A program made the position numbers and the translations under genes. From NCBI RefSeq assembly GCF_001279695.1, contig NZ_LGDD01000007.1, forward strand, positions 1-24,984: a stretch of 24,984 nucleotides of DNA, in the 5' to 3' direction. This stretch comes from Streptomyces sp. WM6378 (GTDB taxonomy: Bacteria > Actinomycetota > Actinomycetes > Streptomycetales > Streptomycetaceae). Below, piece after piece: positions 1 through 8,000 of the stretch. How positions within the stretch are numbered: position 1 is the first letter of the stretch; every line of letters begins with the position of its first letter. Under the pieces are notes generated by a model that saw only the letters and a program-made list of their open reading frames with translations, was not told the origin of the DNA and searched no databases.

Positions 1-11
1 CGGAAGTTCGC

Positions 12-1016
12 GTGGGCCCCCACCCGCCCGATGGCACCCTCGGCGACCCATCGGGCCGCGACCCGGGGAACCACGCTCCGGGATGCCCCATCCCCGCCCC
101 CCGCGCGGCAGGGCGGACCCGGGCCTGGGCGCCGGCAGAGGGGCCCCTCGATCTCCCCCTGACCCTCGGCCCCCTCAGACGCGGCCCCGCGGACCCCACC
201 TACCGCACCACCCCCGACGGAGCGGTATGGCGCACGTCGAGGACCCCCGTCGGCCCCGCCACCCTGCGAGTGACCGCCCGGAACGGCACCGCGCACGCCG
301 AGGCGTGGGGCGAGGGTGCGGAGTGGATGCTTGAGCAATTCCCGGCGCTGCTGGGGGAGTTGGACGACCCCGGCGCCTTCACGCCCCGCCACCGCCTCGT
401 GGCCGAGGCGCACCGCAGGCGACCCGGCCTGCGCCTCAGCCGTACCGGACTGGTCCTCGAATCCCTGATCCCCTCCGTCCTGGAACAGAAGGTCACCACG
501 ACCGAGGCCTACCGCGCCTGGCGGCTCCTCGTCCGGAAGTTCGGCGAGCCCGCCCCCGGCGCCCCCGACGGGATGTACGTCATGCCCGACGCGAGGACCT
601 GGGCGCTGATCCCGTCCTGGGAGTGGCATCGGGCCGGCGTCGACTCCAAGCGCTCGGACGCCGTCATGCGCGCGGTGCGGGTGGCCCGCCGCATGGAGGA
701 GGCGGCCACCCTGGACCCGCCGAAGGCCGCCGAGCGGCTCCAGCTCATCCCGGGCATCGGCCCGTGGACGGCCGCCGAAACCCTCCAACGGGCCATCGGC
801 GCCGCCGACTTGGTGACCGTCGGCGACCTCCATCTGCCCGGCATCATCGGCCACGCCCTCGCGGGCAACCGGAACGCCGACGACGCCGAGATGCTGGCCC
901 TGCTCGAACCGTACGCGGGCCAGCGCCACCGGGCCGCCCGCCTGATCCTGCTCAGCGGCCGCACCCCGGAGCGCCGGGCCCCGCGCATGCAGCCCCGCGA
1001 CATCGCCCCGCTGTAG
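12..1016 (+). CDS. DNA-3-methyladenine glycosylase family (AlkA-like, HhH-GPD)
   Basis: Base-excision repair glycosylase that should remove alkylated purines from DNA. The C-terminal half carries the helix-hairpin-helix signature LIPGIGPWTAAE followed by VGDLHLP, whose Asp is in the place of the AlkA catalytic aspartate; upstream, SLIPSVLEQKV is typical of the glycosylase fold. It runs to a TAG at 1014-1016 and converges on fbiB with only 6 bases between the stops. The start is uncertain: the frame is open to the left edge, the GTG at 12 has no clear Shine-Dalgarno, and the first 40 or so residues are low-complexity. The true start may lie before base 1, or further in, nearer the conserved segment beginning around GPLDLPLTLGPLRRGP. 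The family assignment is firm; the exact lesion specificity is not. Confidence 0.85.
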   Translation: MGPHPPDGTLGDPSGRDPGNHAPGCPIPAPRAAGRTRAWAPAEGPLDLPLTLGPLRRGPADPTYRTTPDGAVWRTSRTPVGPATLRVTARNGTAHAEAWGEGAEWMLEQFPALLGELDDPGAFTPRHRLVAEAHRRRPGLRLSRTGLVLESLIPSVLEQKVTTTEAYRAWRLLVRKFGEPAPGAPDGMYVMPDARTWALIPSWEWHRAGVDSKRSDAVMRAVRVARRMEEAATLDPPKAAERLQLIPGIGPWTAAETLQRAIGAADLVTVGDLHLPGIIGHALAGNRNADDAEMLALLEPYAGQRHRAARLILLSGRTPERRAPRMQPRDIAPL

Positions 1017-1022
1017 GCGAGT

Positions 1023-2312
1023 TCAGCGCACCTCGATGAACGCCGAGGCCTCCCGCGCCGGGCGCTCCTTCGGCGGCTGGGCCGCGTGCCCCACGGCCAC
1101 CGCACCCATCGGGTCCCAATGGGGAGGCAGGTCGAGGGAGTCGCGTACGACATCGCGGCAGAACATCGTCGAGGACACCCACGCCGAGCCGAGCCGCTCG
1201 CCCGCCAGGGCTACCAGGAAGTTCTGGACCCCCGCGCCCGCCGCCACCACGAACATCTCGCGCTCGGCGCCGTCGCGGCGGGCGTCGCCGTAGCTGTGCG
1301 AGCCGTCCATCACCAGGCAGGGCACCACCAAGTACGGCGCGGCGCGCAGGACTTCGCCCCGCGCGACCCGCTTGGCGATCGACTCCTCGGACTTGCCGTC
1401 GCGGCGCAGGTCCTCGATCCAGGCGGCCCGCATCGCGTCGAGCAGCCGCGTGCGCGACTCCTCCGATTCGAGCAGCACGAACCGCCAGGGCGTCGTGTGG
1501 TGCGGGGCCGGCGCGGTGACCGCCGCCGCCACCGCGCGCCGTACCGCGCCCGCGTCGACGGGCTCGGCCGTGAAGGCCCGTACCGTACGCCGCTGGGTGA
1601 CCGCCTCCCGTACCGCCTCCGAAGTGCCGAGACGGAACATGTCGTCGACCGAGGCGCGGACCATTTCGCGGGCCGAGCCCTCGCCCGCGAGGTGGCCGAG
1701 CCCGCGGACCACGGCGACCGGAAGGCCGCCGGCCTTGCCCTTCACCAGGTCGCCCGCGGCGGCCAGCTCGTCGGCGAGCGAGATCACCGTCGCGCTCAGC
1801 GGATTGCCGTGCGCGTCCGTGCCGCCGCGCAGGTCGTCCAGGACGCGTACGCCACTGGCGCCGATCGCCACGTCGGTGAGCCCGTTGCGCCAGGGCCGTC
1901 CGAAGGTGTCCGTGACGATCACGCCGACCTCGACGCCGAGCGCGTCGCGCAGCCCGGCGCGGATCGCGGCCGCCGAGGCGTCCGGGTCCTCGGGCAGCAA
2001 CAGCACTGTCCCGGCAGGGGTGTTGGAGGCGTCGACGCCGGCCGCGGCCATGATCAGGCCCTGCCGGTTCTCGACTATGCGCAGGGTGCCGCGCCGGGCC
2101 ACCACCCGTACCGTCTCGGCGTCTATGGCGGCCTCGCGGTCGGCGGCCTCGGTGATCCGGCCCTCCGCCTTGGAGACGATCTTCGAGGTGACGAGCAGGA
2201 TGTCGCCGTCGGCGAGGCCGGGCTCGGCCGCCGCGATCAGCTTCGCCAGGTCGTCACCGGCCTGCACCTCCGGCAGCCCCGGCAGCGCCCACACCCGGAA
2301 GGAAGGGTTCAC
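1023..2312 (-). CDS. fbiB: Bifunctional F420:L-glutamate ligase / nitroreductase-domain protein FbiB
   Basis: Late coenzyme F420 biosynthesis. Residues 1-235 are the CofE-type gamma-glutamyl ligase domain: [14 protein letters not shown] at 39-52 and [11 protein letters not shown] at 134-144 are family hallmarks. Residues from about 241 form an FMN-binding nitroreductase-like domain, with RRTVRAF at 241-247 and a later [13 protein letters not shown] segment. In the actinobacterial family the first domain adds the poly-glutamate tail and the second reduces dehydro-F420-0; the fusion is the usual actinobacterial form, not an anomaly. Its ATG overlaps the stop of fbiA by four bases (2309-2312), so the two should be translationally coupled. 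The length of 429 aa is normal for the family. Confidence 0.95.
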   Translation of the reverse strand: MNPSFRVWALPGLPEVQAGDDLAKLIAAAEPGLADGDILLVTSKIVSKAEGRITEAADREAAIDAETVRVVARRGTLRIVENRQGLIMAAAGVDASNTPAGTVLLLPEDPDASAAAIRAGLRDALGVEVGVIVTDTFGRPWRNGLTDVAIGASGVRVLDDLRGGTDAHGNPLSATVISLADELAAAGDLVKGKAGGLPVAVVRGLGHLAGEGSAREMVRASVDDMFRLGTSEAVREAVTQRRTVRAFTAEPVDAGAVRRAVAAAVTAPAPHHTTPWRFVLLESEESRTRLLDAMRAAWIEDLRRDGKSEESIAKRVARGEVLRAAPYLVVPCLVMDGSHSYGDARRDGAEREMFVVAAGAGVQNFLVALAGERLGSAWVSSTMFCRDVVRDSLDLPPHWDPMGAVAVGHAAQPPKERPAREASAFIEVR

Positions 2313-3265
2313 GCGCGGACCTCCTCCGCAAGGCGGAGGGCCTCGCGGGCCATCGCGGCCGTCGCGTCCAGGTCCGTCATCATCAGCGGCACGGCCCGGC
2401 AGCGGATGCCCGCCTCCTCGATCCGCGCGACCGTGCCGGCGTCCACGCTGTCGACCAGCCAGCCGTCGAGCAGCCCCGAGCCGTAGTGCTCGGCGACCGC
2501 GGCCGCCGTGGACTCCACGCCGACCGCGGCGAGCACCTTGTCGGCCATGCCGCGCACCGGGGCGTCACCCACGATGGGGGAGAGGCCGACCACCGGCACG
2601 CCGGCCTCGGCGATCGCCTCGCGGATGCCGGGCACGGCCAGGATCGTGCCGACCGAGACGACCGGGTTGGACGGCGGGAAGAGGATGACGTCGGCCGCGG
2701 CGATCGCTTCGAGGACGCCGGGCGCGGGCTTGGCCTGCTCGGCGCCGACGGGCACGACGGCCTGCGCGTCCACGGAGGCCCGCAGCTTCACCCAGTACTC
2801 CTGGAAGTGGACCGCCTTGCGCTCGCCGTCAACGTCGATGGCCACGTGGGTCTCGACGCGGTCGTCGGACATCGGGATGAGCCGGACGCCGGGCTGCCAG
2901 CGGGCGCACAGCGCCTCGGTGACGGCGCTCAGCGGGTAGCCCGCGCCGAGCATCTGGGTACGGACGATGTGCGTCGCGAAGTCGCGGTCGCCGAGCCCGA
3001 ACCACTCGGGCCCGACCCCGTACGCGGCGAGCTCCTCCTTCACGGTGAAGGACTCGTCGGTACGCCCCCAGCCCTGCTCCTCGTTGATGCCACCGCCCAG
3101 GGTGTACATCACGGTGTCGAGGTCGGGGCAGACCTTCAGGCCGAACAGATGGATGTCGTCGCCGGTGTTGCCGATGACGGTGATGTCCGCGTCGGGGGCG
3201 GCGGACTTCAGACCACGGAGGAAGCGGGCACCACCGATGCCGCCTGCCAAGACCACAATGCGCAT
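2309..3265 (-). CDS. fbiA: 2-phospho-L-lactate transferase family protein FbiA (CofD)
   Basis: Transfers a phospholactyl or phosphoenolpyruvyl moiety from a GDP-linked donor to the deazaflavin Fo, giving F420-0 or dehydro-F420-0; recent mycobacterial work favours the phosphoenolpyruvyl donor. Visible motifs are [14 protein letters not shown] at 6-19, the [16 protein letters not shown] block at 33-48, and [14 protein letters not shown] near residue 195. The length of 318 aa is typical. The gene starts 12 bases after the cdo stop on the same strand and overlaps fbiB at its end, so cdo-fbiA-fbiB looks like one transcript. I see no convincing Shine-Dalgarno before the ATG at 3265, so translation may depend on coupling to cdo, or on a separate leaderless transcript. 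Confidence 0.95.
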   Translation of the reverse strand: MRIVVLAGGIGGARFLRGLKSAAPDADITVIGNTGDDIHLFGLKVCPDLDTVMYTLGGGINEEQGWGRTDESFTVKEELAAYGVGPEWFGLGDRDFATHIVRTQMLGAGYPLSAVTEALCARWQPGVRLIPMSDDRVETHVAIDVDGERKAVHFQEYWVKLRASVDAQAVVPVGAEQAKPAPGVLEAIAAADVILFPPSNPVVSVGTILAVPGIREAIAEAGVPVVGLSPIVGDAPVRGMADKVLAAVGVESTAAAVAEHYGSGLLDGWLVDSVDAGTVARIEEAGIRCRAVPLMMTDLDATAAMAREALRLAEEVRA

Positions 3266-3277
3266 GCCGACAGTCTG

Positions 3278-3784
3278 TCAGGCGGGTACGACATCCTGGC
3301 TTGCCGGGGAGGAGCTCTGGCTGGCGTGCATCGGCATGTCGGTCAGGCCCGGGTAGTAGACGTGCAGGCTGACGGCCGGTTCCAGGGAGTCGTTGACGAC
3401 GTCGTGCACATAGCCCGGCGCGAAGACCCGCTGGGTTCCGGCGCCCAGGTTCCGTACGCCGCGCTCGGTGTGCTCGGTCAGCTCGCCGGCCAGGACGGTC
3501 AGTACGCCCGAGGACGCGCCGTGGTCGTGGGCGCCGCTGCCCTGGCCGGGCACCCAGGACAGGAGCCAGACCTCGTAGCCCGGCCCCGTGCGCAGCCGGT
3601 GGTACCAGCGGGAGACCGCGTCGTACTGGACGAGGTGGGCCCACTGGGAGCGGTCGGCGGCGATGGAGCGGGCGAGTCCGGCGAACTCGGCGACGGTGGC
3701 GGGGTGCTCGCGGGCGGGCTGCAGGAGGTGCTGGACCTCAAGGATGTCGCCGGCGATCTGCAGGTCGCTGTGGCTGCTGTTCAT
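3278..3784 (-). CDS. Cysteine dioxygenase family protein (cupin, non-haem iron)
   Basis: Small cupin predicted to oxidise cysteine to cysteine sulfinate in the cytoplasm, the first step of cysteine catabolism. The 3-His iron site is visible: HDH at 86-88 and His127 in GYVHDVV. Residue 93 is Gly (HDHGASSGV) where the mammalian enzyme has the crosslinking Cys, so no Cys-Tyr cofactor is expected; this is usual in bacteria. An Arg-containing stretch, YHRLR at 61-65, is in the region that distinguishes Arg-type cysteine dioxygenases from mercaptopropionate dioxygenases, but I cannot settle substrate choice by eye. A GAGGAA-type ribosome site lies upstream of the ATG at 3784. It is first gene of the run ending in fbiA-fbiB. 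Confidence 0.88.
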   Translation of the reverse strand: MNSSHSDLQIAGDILEVQHLLQPAREHPATVAEFAGLARSIAADRSQWAHLVQYDAVSRWYHRLRTGPGYEVWLLSWVPGQGSGAHDHGASSGVLTVLAGELTEHTERGVRNLGAGTQRVFAPGYVHDVVNDSLEPAVSLHVYYPGLTDMPMHASQSSSPASQDVVPA

Positions 3785-4398
3785 GGTGCGGGGGTTCCTC
3801 GGCAGAAGTGCTGGGGTGTCGCAGATGAGGTGTCTCGCGGAGACGGCGGCTGCCCGGAGCGGACGCGTGGCGTCTCAGGGGAGGCGAGGGGAGAAGCTGG
3901 ATCGCACGTGGCGCGGGAGGTGCGGGATCAACAGCTGGAACAGCAACAGCGTGCCTGGACAGCGCTGCGGAACCCACGGATGTGGGTCGCTCGGTGCGCT
4001 GCGGTCACGGACATGCGATCCAGGAGACCGGGTTGTGGGTCTGTTGTCAACCCAATGCCCGATTTGGCGGCAATGTTTCACCTCATCCGGTTACTGGAGC
4101 CGGAGAAAGGTTTGTGCAGTCGTGGGGCGGGAGATGTGGCGCAGCAACTGTGCAACCAAACGCCGTTGCCTTCTCGTGATCCGAATGTGATCCGGGCCGC
4201 TTTCCGGGTGCGGACGCAACAAGATCAACACTCGTCTCGTCCTCCTCTGTAGTCGCAGTCGAGCGCGAGTCGGGCGGACCGGTGAGGAGGGGTGTCGGTG
4301 TGGGCCAGCGGCAGGCGTCACCTTTTTACCGATTTGAACACTTTCCGCAAAGCCTTGGTTCCGCAGAGTGAATACCAGGCTCAATAGCAGATCTCGGC
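3785..4398. other. Long gene-free region between cdo and whiB
   Basis: About 610 bases between the divergent cdo and whiB start regions in which no convincing gene is seen. Base composition is visibly less GC-rich than the flanks, particularly from about 4020 to 4400, as expected for regulatory DNA. The only open frames are short, lack ribosome sites and have no recognisable protein. It should hold the cdo promoter (minus strand) and possibly upstream control sequences for whiB, but I could not pin down a cdo promoter. Confidence 0.6.
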
Positions 4399-4428
4399 TT
4401 GACTGGCCCGGATCCGCGCACTTGTAAT
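4399..4428 (+). promoter_or_regulatory. whiB promoter (HrdB-type -35/-10)
   Basis: TTGACT at 4399-4404 and TGTAAT at 4423-4428 with an 18-base spacer form a near-consensus vegetative sigma promoter. The expected transcript start is near 4435, leaving a leader of about 67 bases before the whiB ATG. Known whiB promoters in S. coelicolor include a vegetative and a developmental one; this candidate fits the vegetative type by sequence only. Confidence 0.6.
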
Positions 4429-4429
4429 T

Positions 4430-4441
4430 TCACTCGTGTCG
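4430..4441 (+). promoter_or_regulatory. Possible BldD-like operator at the whiB start site
   Basis: TCACTC followed directly by GTGTCG gives one perfect TnACnC half-site and one imperfect inverted half-site, missing the central base of the usual BldD pseudo-palindrome. It sits over the predicted transcription start. whiB is a known BldD target in Streptomyces, so the position is sensible, but the match is partial. Confidence 0.25.
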
Positions 4442-4501
4442 TTCAGCCGGATTCGGTAACGGCAACATCACGGGGCAGCAAAAGACAGACGAGGGGCGCA
4501 C

Positions 4502-4765
4502 ATGACCGAGCTGTTTCAGGAACTGCTGGTCGACGAGGCCGAAGAGGAGCTCGGCTGGCAGGAACGGGCACTCTGCGCCCAGACCGACCCCGAATCCTTC
4601 TTCCCCGAAAAGGGCGGCTCCACCAGGGAGGCCAAGAAGGTCTGCCTCGCCTGCGAAGTGCGCTCCGAATGCCTTGAGTACGCCCTCGCCAACGACGAGC
4701 GGTTCGGCATCTGGGGCGGCCTGTCCGAGCGCGAGCGCCGCCGCCTGAAGAAGGCAGCCGTCTGA
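4502..4765 (+). CDS. whiB: Sporulation transcription factor WhiB (Wbl family)
   Basis: An 87-residue iron-sulfur transcription factor required, with WhiA, for the switch from aerial growth to sporulation septation in Streptomyces. The four cluster-binding cysteines are Cys25, Cys48, Cys51 and Cys57 (C-X22-C-X2-C-X5-C), followed by the GIWGG turn at 69-73 and the basic DNA-contacting tail RERRRLKKAAV. From memory the protein is near-identical to S. coelicolor WhiB outside the first dozen residues, so this is WhiB itself rather than another Wbl paralogue. A GAGGGG ribosome site at 4491-4496 supports the ATG at 4502. It stands alone: a promoter lies upstream and a strong hairpin downstream. Confidence 0.97.
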   Translation: MTELFQELLVDEAEEELGWQERALCAQTDPESFFPEKGGSTREAKKVCLACEVRSECLEYALANDERFGIWGGLSERERRRLKKAAV

Positions 4766-4788
4766 ACTCCCTCGGAACCGTCCGAAGT

Positions 4789-4814
4789 CCCTTGAGGGAG
4801 GGCCTCGACAAGGG
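4789..4814 (+). terminator. Weak hairpin after whiB
   Basis: CCCTTG at 4789-4794 pairs with CAAGGG at 4809-4814, with possible GAGG/CCTC pairing inside the loop, starting 23 bases after the whiB stop. It is a plausible but short terminator or processing stem. Confidence 0.3.
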
Positions 4815-4888
4815 GCCTTCAGGAGCCCGCCGTCTGACCCCCGGCGACCGCCCTCAGGGGCCCAAACCGCCCAACTCCGTACACAACC

Positions 4889-4931
4889 AACGGTCCGTCC
4901 TCTGCGCCCCGTCCGCAGGCGGCGGACCGTT
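4889..4931 (+). terminator. Strong inverted repeat between whiB and the GT2 gene
   Basis: AACGGTCCG at 4889-4897 is a perfect inverted match to CGGACCGTT at 4923-4931, and inside it CTGCG (4902-4906) pairs with CGCAG (4914-4918). Flanking ACACAA and TTGTGT extend the stem after a small bulge. There is no long T-tract, as is common in Streptomyces terminators. It most likely ends whiB transcription; an operator role for the downstream GT2 gene is also possible. Confidence 0.6.
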
Positions 4932-5060
4932 TGTGTGGCAGCCGTTAGTGTGGGGCGCTGTCCACGGCACTCCGGTCACGTCAGAGCCCGTCTCACGACA
5001 CCGGCCGCGCCTACCGCAGTCAGCACAGCAGCCTTCCGGGGCGGAGGGGCCCGTACCTCG

Positions 5061-8000
5061 ATGTCCGTGCACAGCCAGTCGACGGCCCCGTACGAGGCGG
5101 CCGCGACTCCCGAGTTCCCCCGACATGTCGTCACCGCCGTGGTCGTCTCGCACGACGGCGCACGCTGGCTCCCCGACGTCCTGGCCGGACTCCTGGGCCA
5201 GGAACGCCCCGTACAGAACGCGTACGCCGCCGACACCGGCAGTGCCGACGACTCCGCCCGCCTGGTCACCGAGGCGCTCGGCGCCGAACGCGTCCTGCAC
5301 CTCGCCCGCCGCACCGGATTCGGCACCGCCGTCGAGGAGGCCGCCCGCACCGCACCCGTGCTCGGCCCCGAGGAACTCCCCTATCTGAAGCGCCCCAGCG
5401 GCTGGGACCCGGTCTCGCGCACCTGGCGCGACGACAGCTACGACCTGCCCGAACTCCCGCACGGCGAGCCCGTGCAGTGGCTCTGGCTGCTCCACGACGA
5501 CTGCGCGCCCGAGCCCGACGCGCTCGCCGAACTGCTCCGCGTCGCCGACTCCAACTCCCATGCCGCGATCATCGGCCCCAAACTCCGCGGCTGGTACGAC
5601 CGCAAGCAACTCCTCGAAGTGGGCGTCTCCATCGCCCACAGCGGGCGCCGCTGGACGGGCCTGGACCGGCGCGAACAGGACCAGGGCCAGCACGACCAGG
5701 TCCGGCCCGTGCTCTCCGTGTCGTCGGCGGGCATGCTGATCCGCCGCGACGTGTGGGACGAGCTCGGCGGCTTCGACCGCAGGCTGCCGCTGATGCGCGA
5801 CGACGTCGACCTGTGCTGGCGCGCCCACGACGCCGGGCACACCGTCCTCGTCGCCCCCGACGCCGCGGTCCGCCACGCCGAGGCGGCGGCCCGCGAACGC
5901 CGCACCGTCGACTGCGCGGGCCGCTCGGTCGTCAACCCGCACCGGGTCGACAAGGCGGGCGCCGTCTACACCATGCTCGTCAACTCCCGTCCCGCGCTGC
6001 TCCCTTACGTGCTGCTCCGCATCGTGATCGGCACGCTCCTGCGCACCGTCGCCTACCTCGTGGGCAAGGTGCCGGGGCAGGCCGTCGACGAGGTCATGGG
6101 CCTCTCCGCCACCCTGCTGCGGCCCGGCCGGATCCTCGCCGGACGCAAGAAGCGCGGCAAGAGCGGCGTCGAGGCGAGCGAACTGCGCCCGCTGTTCCCG
6201 CCGCCCGGCGCCACCATCCGCGCCACCGTCGAATCCGTGGCGGGCAGCCTCGGCGCGGGCACCGAGGACACCGGCGGCTCCCGGCACGGCACCGTCGAAT
6301 CCGGACCCGGCGGGGACGACGCCGACTTCCTGGAGATCGAGCAGTTCGCCCGCCTCAAGAAGATCGCCCGCAAACCGGCGCCGGTCCTCTTCGCGCTCCT
6401 GCTGCTGGTCTCCCTTGTCGCGTGCCGCGATCTGCTCGGCGGTGGCACCCTCATGGGCGGCGCCCTGCTGCCCGCGCCCGACCACATCGGGGACCTGTGG
6501 GGTCGCTACGCCGACGCCTGGCACCCCATCGGCGCCGGCGACACCCAGACCGCGCCGCCCTACCTCGCGATCATCGCCGTGCTGTCCGCGCTCTGCTTCG
6601 GCTCGACCGGCTTCGCGCTGACCCTGCTCCTGGTCTGCTCGGTCCCGCTGGCCGGGCTCACCGCGTACTTCGCCTCGCGCCCGCTCGTCGCGTCCCGCCA
6701 GCTGCGTGCCTGGGCGGCCATCGCCTACGCCTTCCTGCCCGCCGCCACCGGCGCGCTCGCCGCAGGCCGGCTCGGCACCGCCGTCCTCGCGATCCTGCTG
6801 CCGCTGATCGGCCGGGCCGGGGTGTCCGCCGCCGGGTTCAGCGGCGACGGCACCCGCGGCAGCTGGCGCGCCACCTGGACGTACGCGCTGCTCCTGACCA
6901 TCGCGACGGCGTTCACGCCGGTCGTGTGGCCGGTCGCGGTGCTGCTCGGCATCGGCGTGCTCGCCCTGCGCCGGGGCGACATCGGGGCGTACGGGCTGCG
7001 GTTCCTGGCCGCCGTCGGCACCCCGCTCCTGATGCTCGCGCCCTGGTCGCTGACCCTGGTCACCGGCCCGTCCGGCTTCCTGAGGGAAGCGGGCCTGGAG
7101 TACGGGGACGGCTCGGCCGGCGCGCTCGACCTGCTCGGGGCGAGCCCCGGCGGGGCCAAGACGGTCGGCGGGCTCGTGCTCATCGGCTTCGTCGGGGCCG
7201 CGCTCGCGGCGCTGCTCCGCTCGGAGCGCACCTTCGCGATCCGCACCGCCTGGGCCGTCGCACTCACCGGCTTCCTCTTCGCGATCCTGTCGAACCACAG
7301 CGCCTGGGCGGGCCCCGCGACCCTCGTGTACGGGCTCGCGCTGCTCGCCGCCGGGGCACTCGGCGCCGAGAACGGCCGGACCCGGGTCGCCGGGCACGGC
7401 TTCGGCTGGCGCCAGCCGGTCGCCGCGCTGATCGCGCTCGCGGCCGCCCTCGGTCCCGTGTACTGCGCGGCGAACTGGATGATCGGCGGCGCCGCGGGCC
7501 CGCTGGAGCGCCGCGATCCCGTGCAGGTGCCGGCGTTCGTCGCCGAGGAGAGCGGCACCCGCGACCAGGCCCGCACCCTGGTCCTCGGCGGCACCTCGCC
7601 CGCCAAGGTCGCGTACACGCTGGTGAGGGGCTCGGGCGCCCAGCTCGGCGACGCCGAACTCGCCGCGTCCTCAGGAGGCGACGCCGGGCTCGGCAAGGTC
7701 GTCTCCAACCTCGTCGCGGGCTCCGGCGCCGACCAGTCGACCCAGCTCAGCGGCTATGCCGTGCGCTATGTGCTGGTCCGCGACGGCGCGCCCCGCTCCT
7801 TCGCCCGCACCCTCGACTCGACGCCCGGCCTCAGCCGCCTCAGCCAGCTCGACGGCAGCGCGCTGTGGCGGGTCGACCGTCAGGTCGCCCGCGCCGTGAT
7901 CGTCCCGGCCAAGGGCGGCGAGAGCCTGCCGGTGGCCGCGGACCCCGTCGACATCCACACCAAGGTCCCGGCCGGTGAGGCCGGCCGCGTCCTGCGCATC

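Noticed and set aside
1023..2312. FbiB ligase/nitroreductase fusion as a novel chimera
   Set aside because: This two-domain form is the established actinobacterial arrangement.
3875..4081. Small minus-strand ORF upstream of cdo as a leader peptide
   Set aside because: The product matches no leader-peptide pattern I know, and there is no Shine-Dalgarno at its start.
2486..4252. 588-residue plus-strand frame over fbiA and cdo
   Set aside because: It overlaps two well-recognised genes on the other strand, and its sequence is compositional noise.
4935..5060. Upstream ATG extension of the GT2 gene
   Set aside because: The extra 42 residues are low-complexity, lack a ribosome site and begin beside the inverted repeat; the ATG at 5061 has a good site.
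4854..7397. 847-residue open frame on the minus strand across the GT2 gene
   Set aside because: It is antisense to a gene with clear GT2 motifs, and its composition (Gly, Ala, Glu, Arg, Asp rich) is the usual product of high-GC reverse-strand reading.
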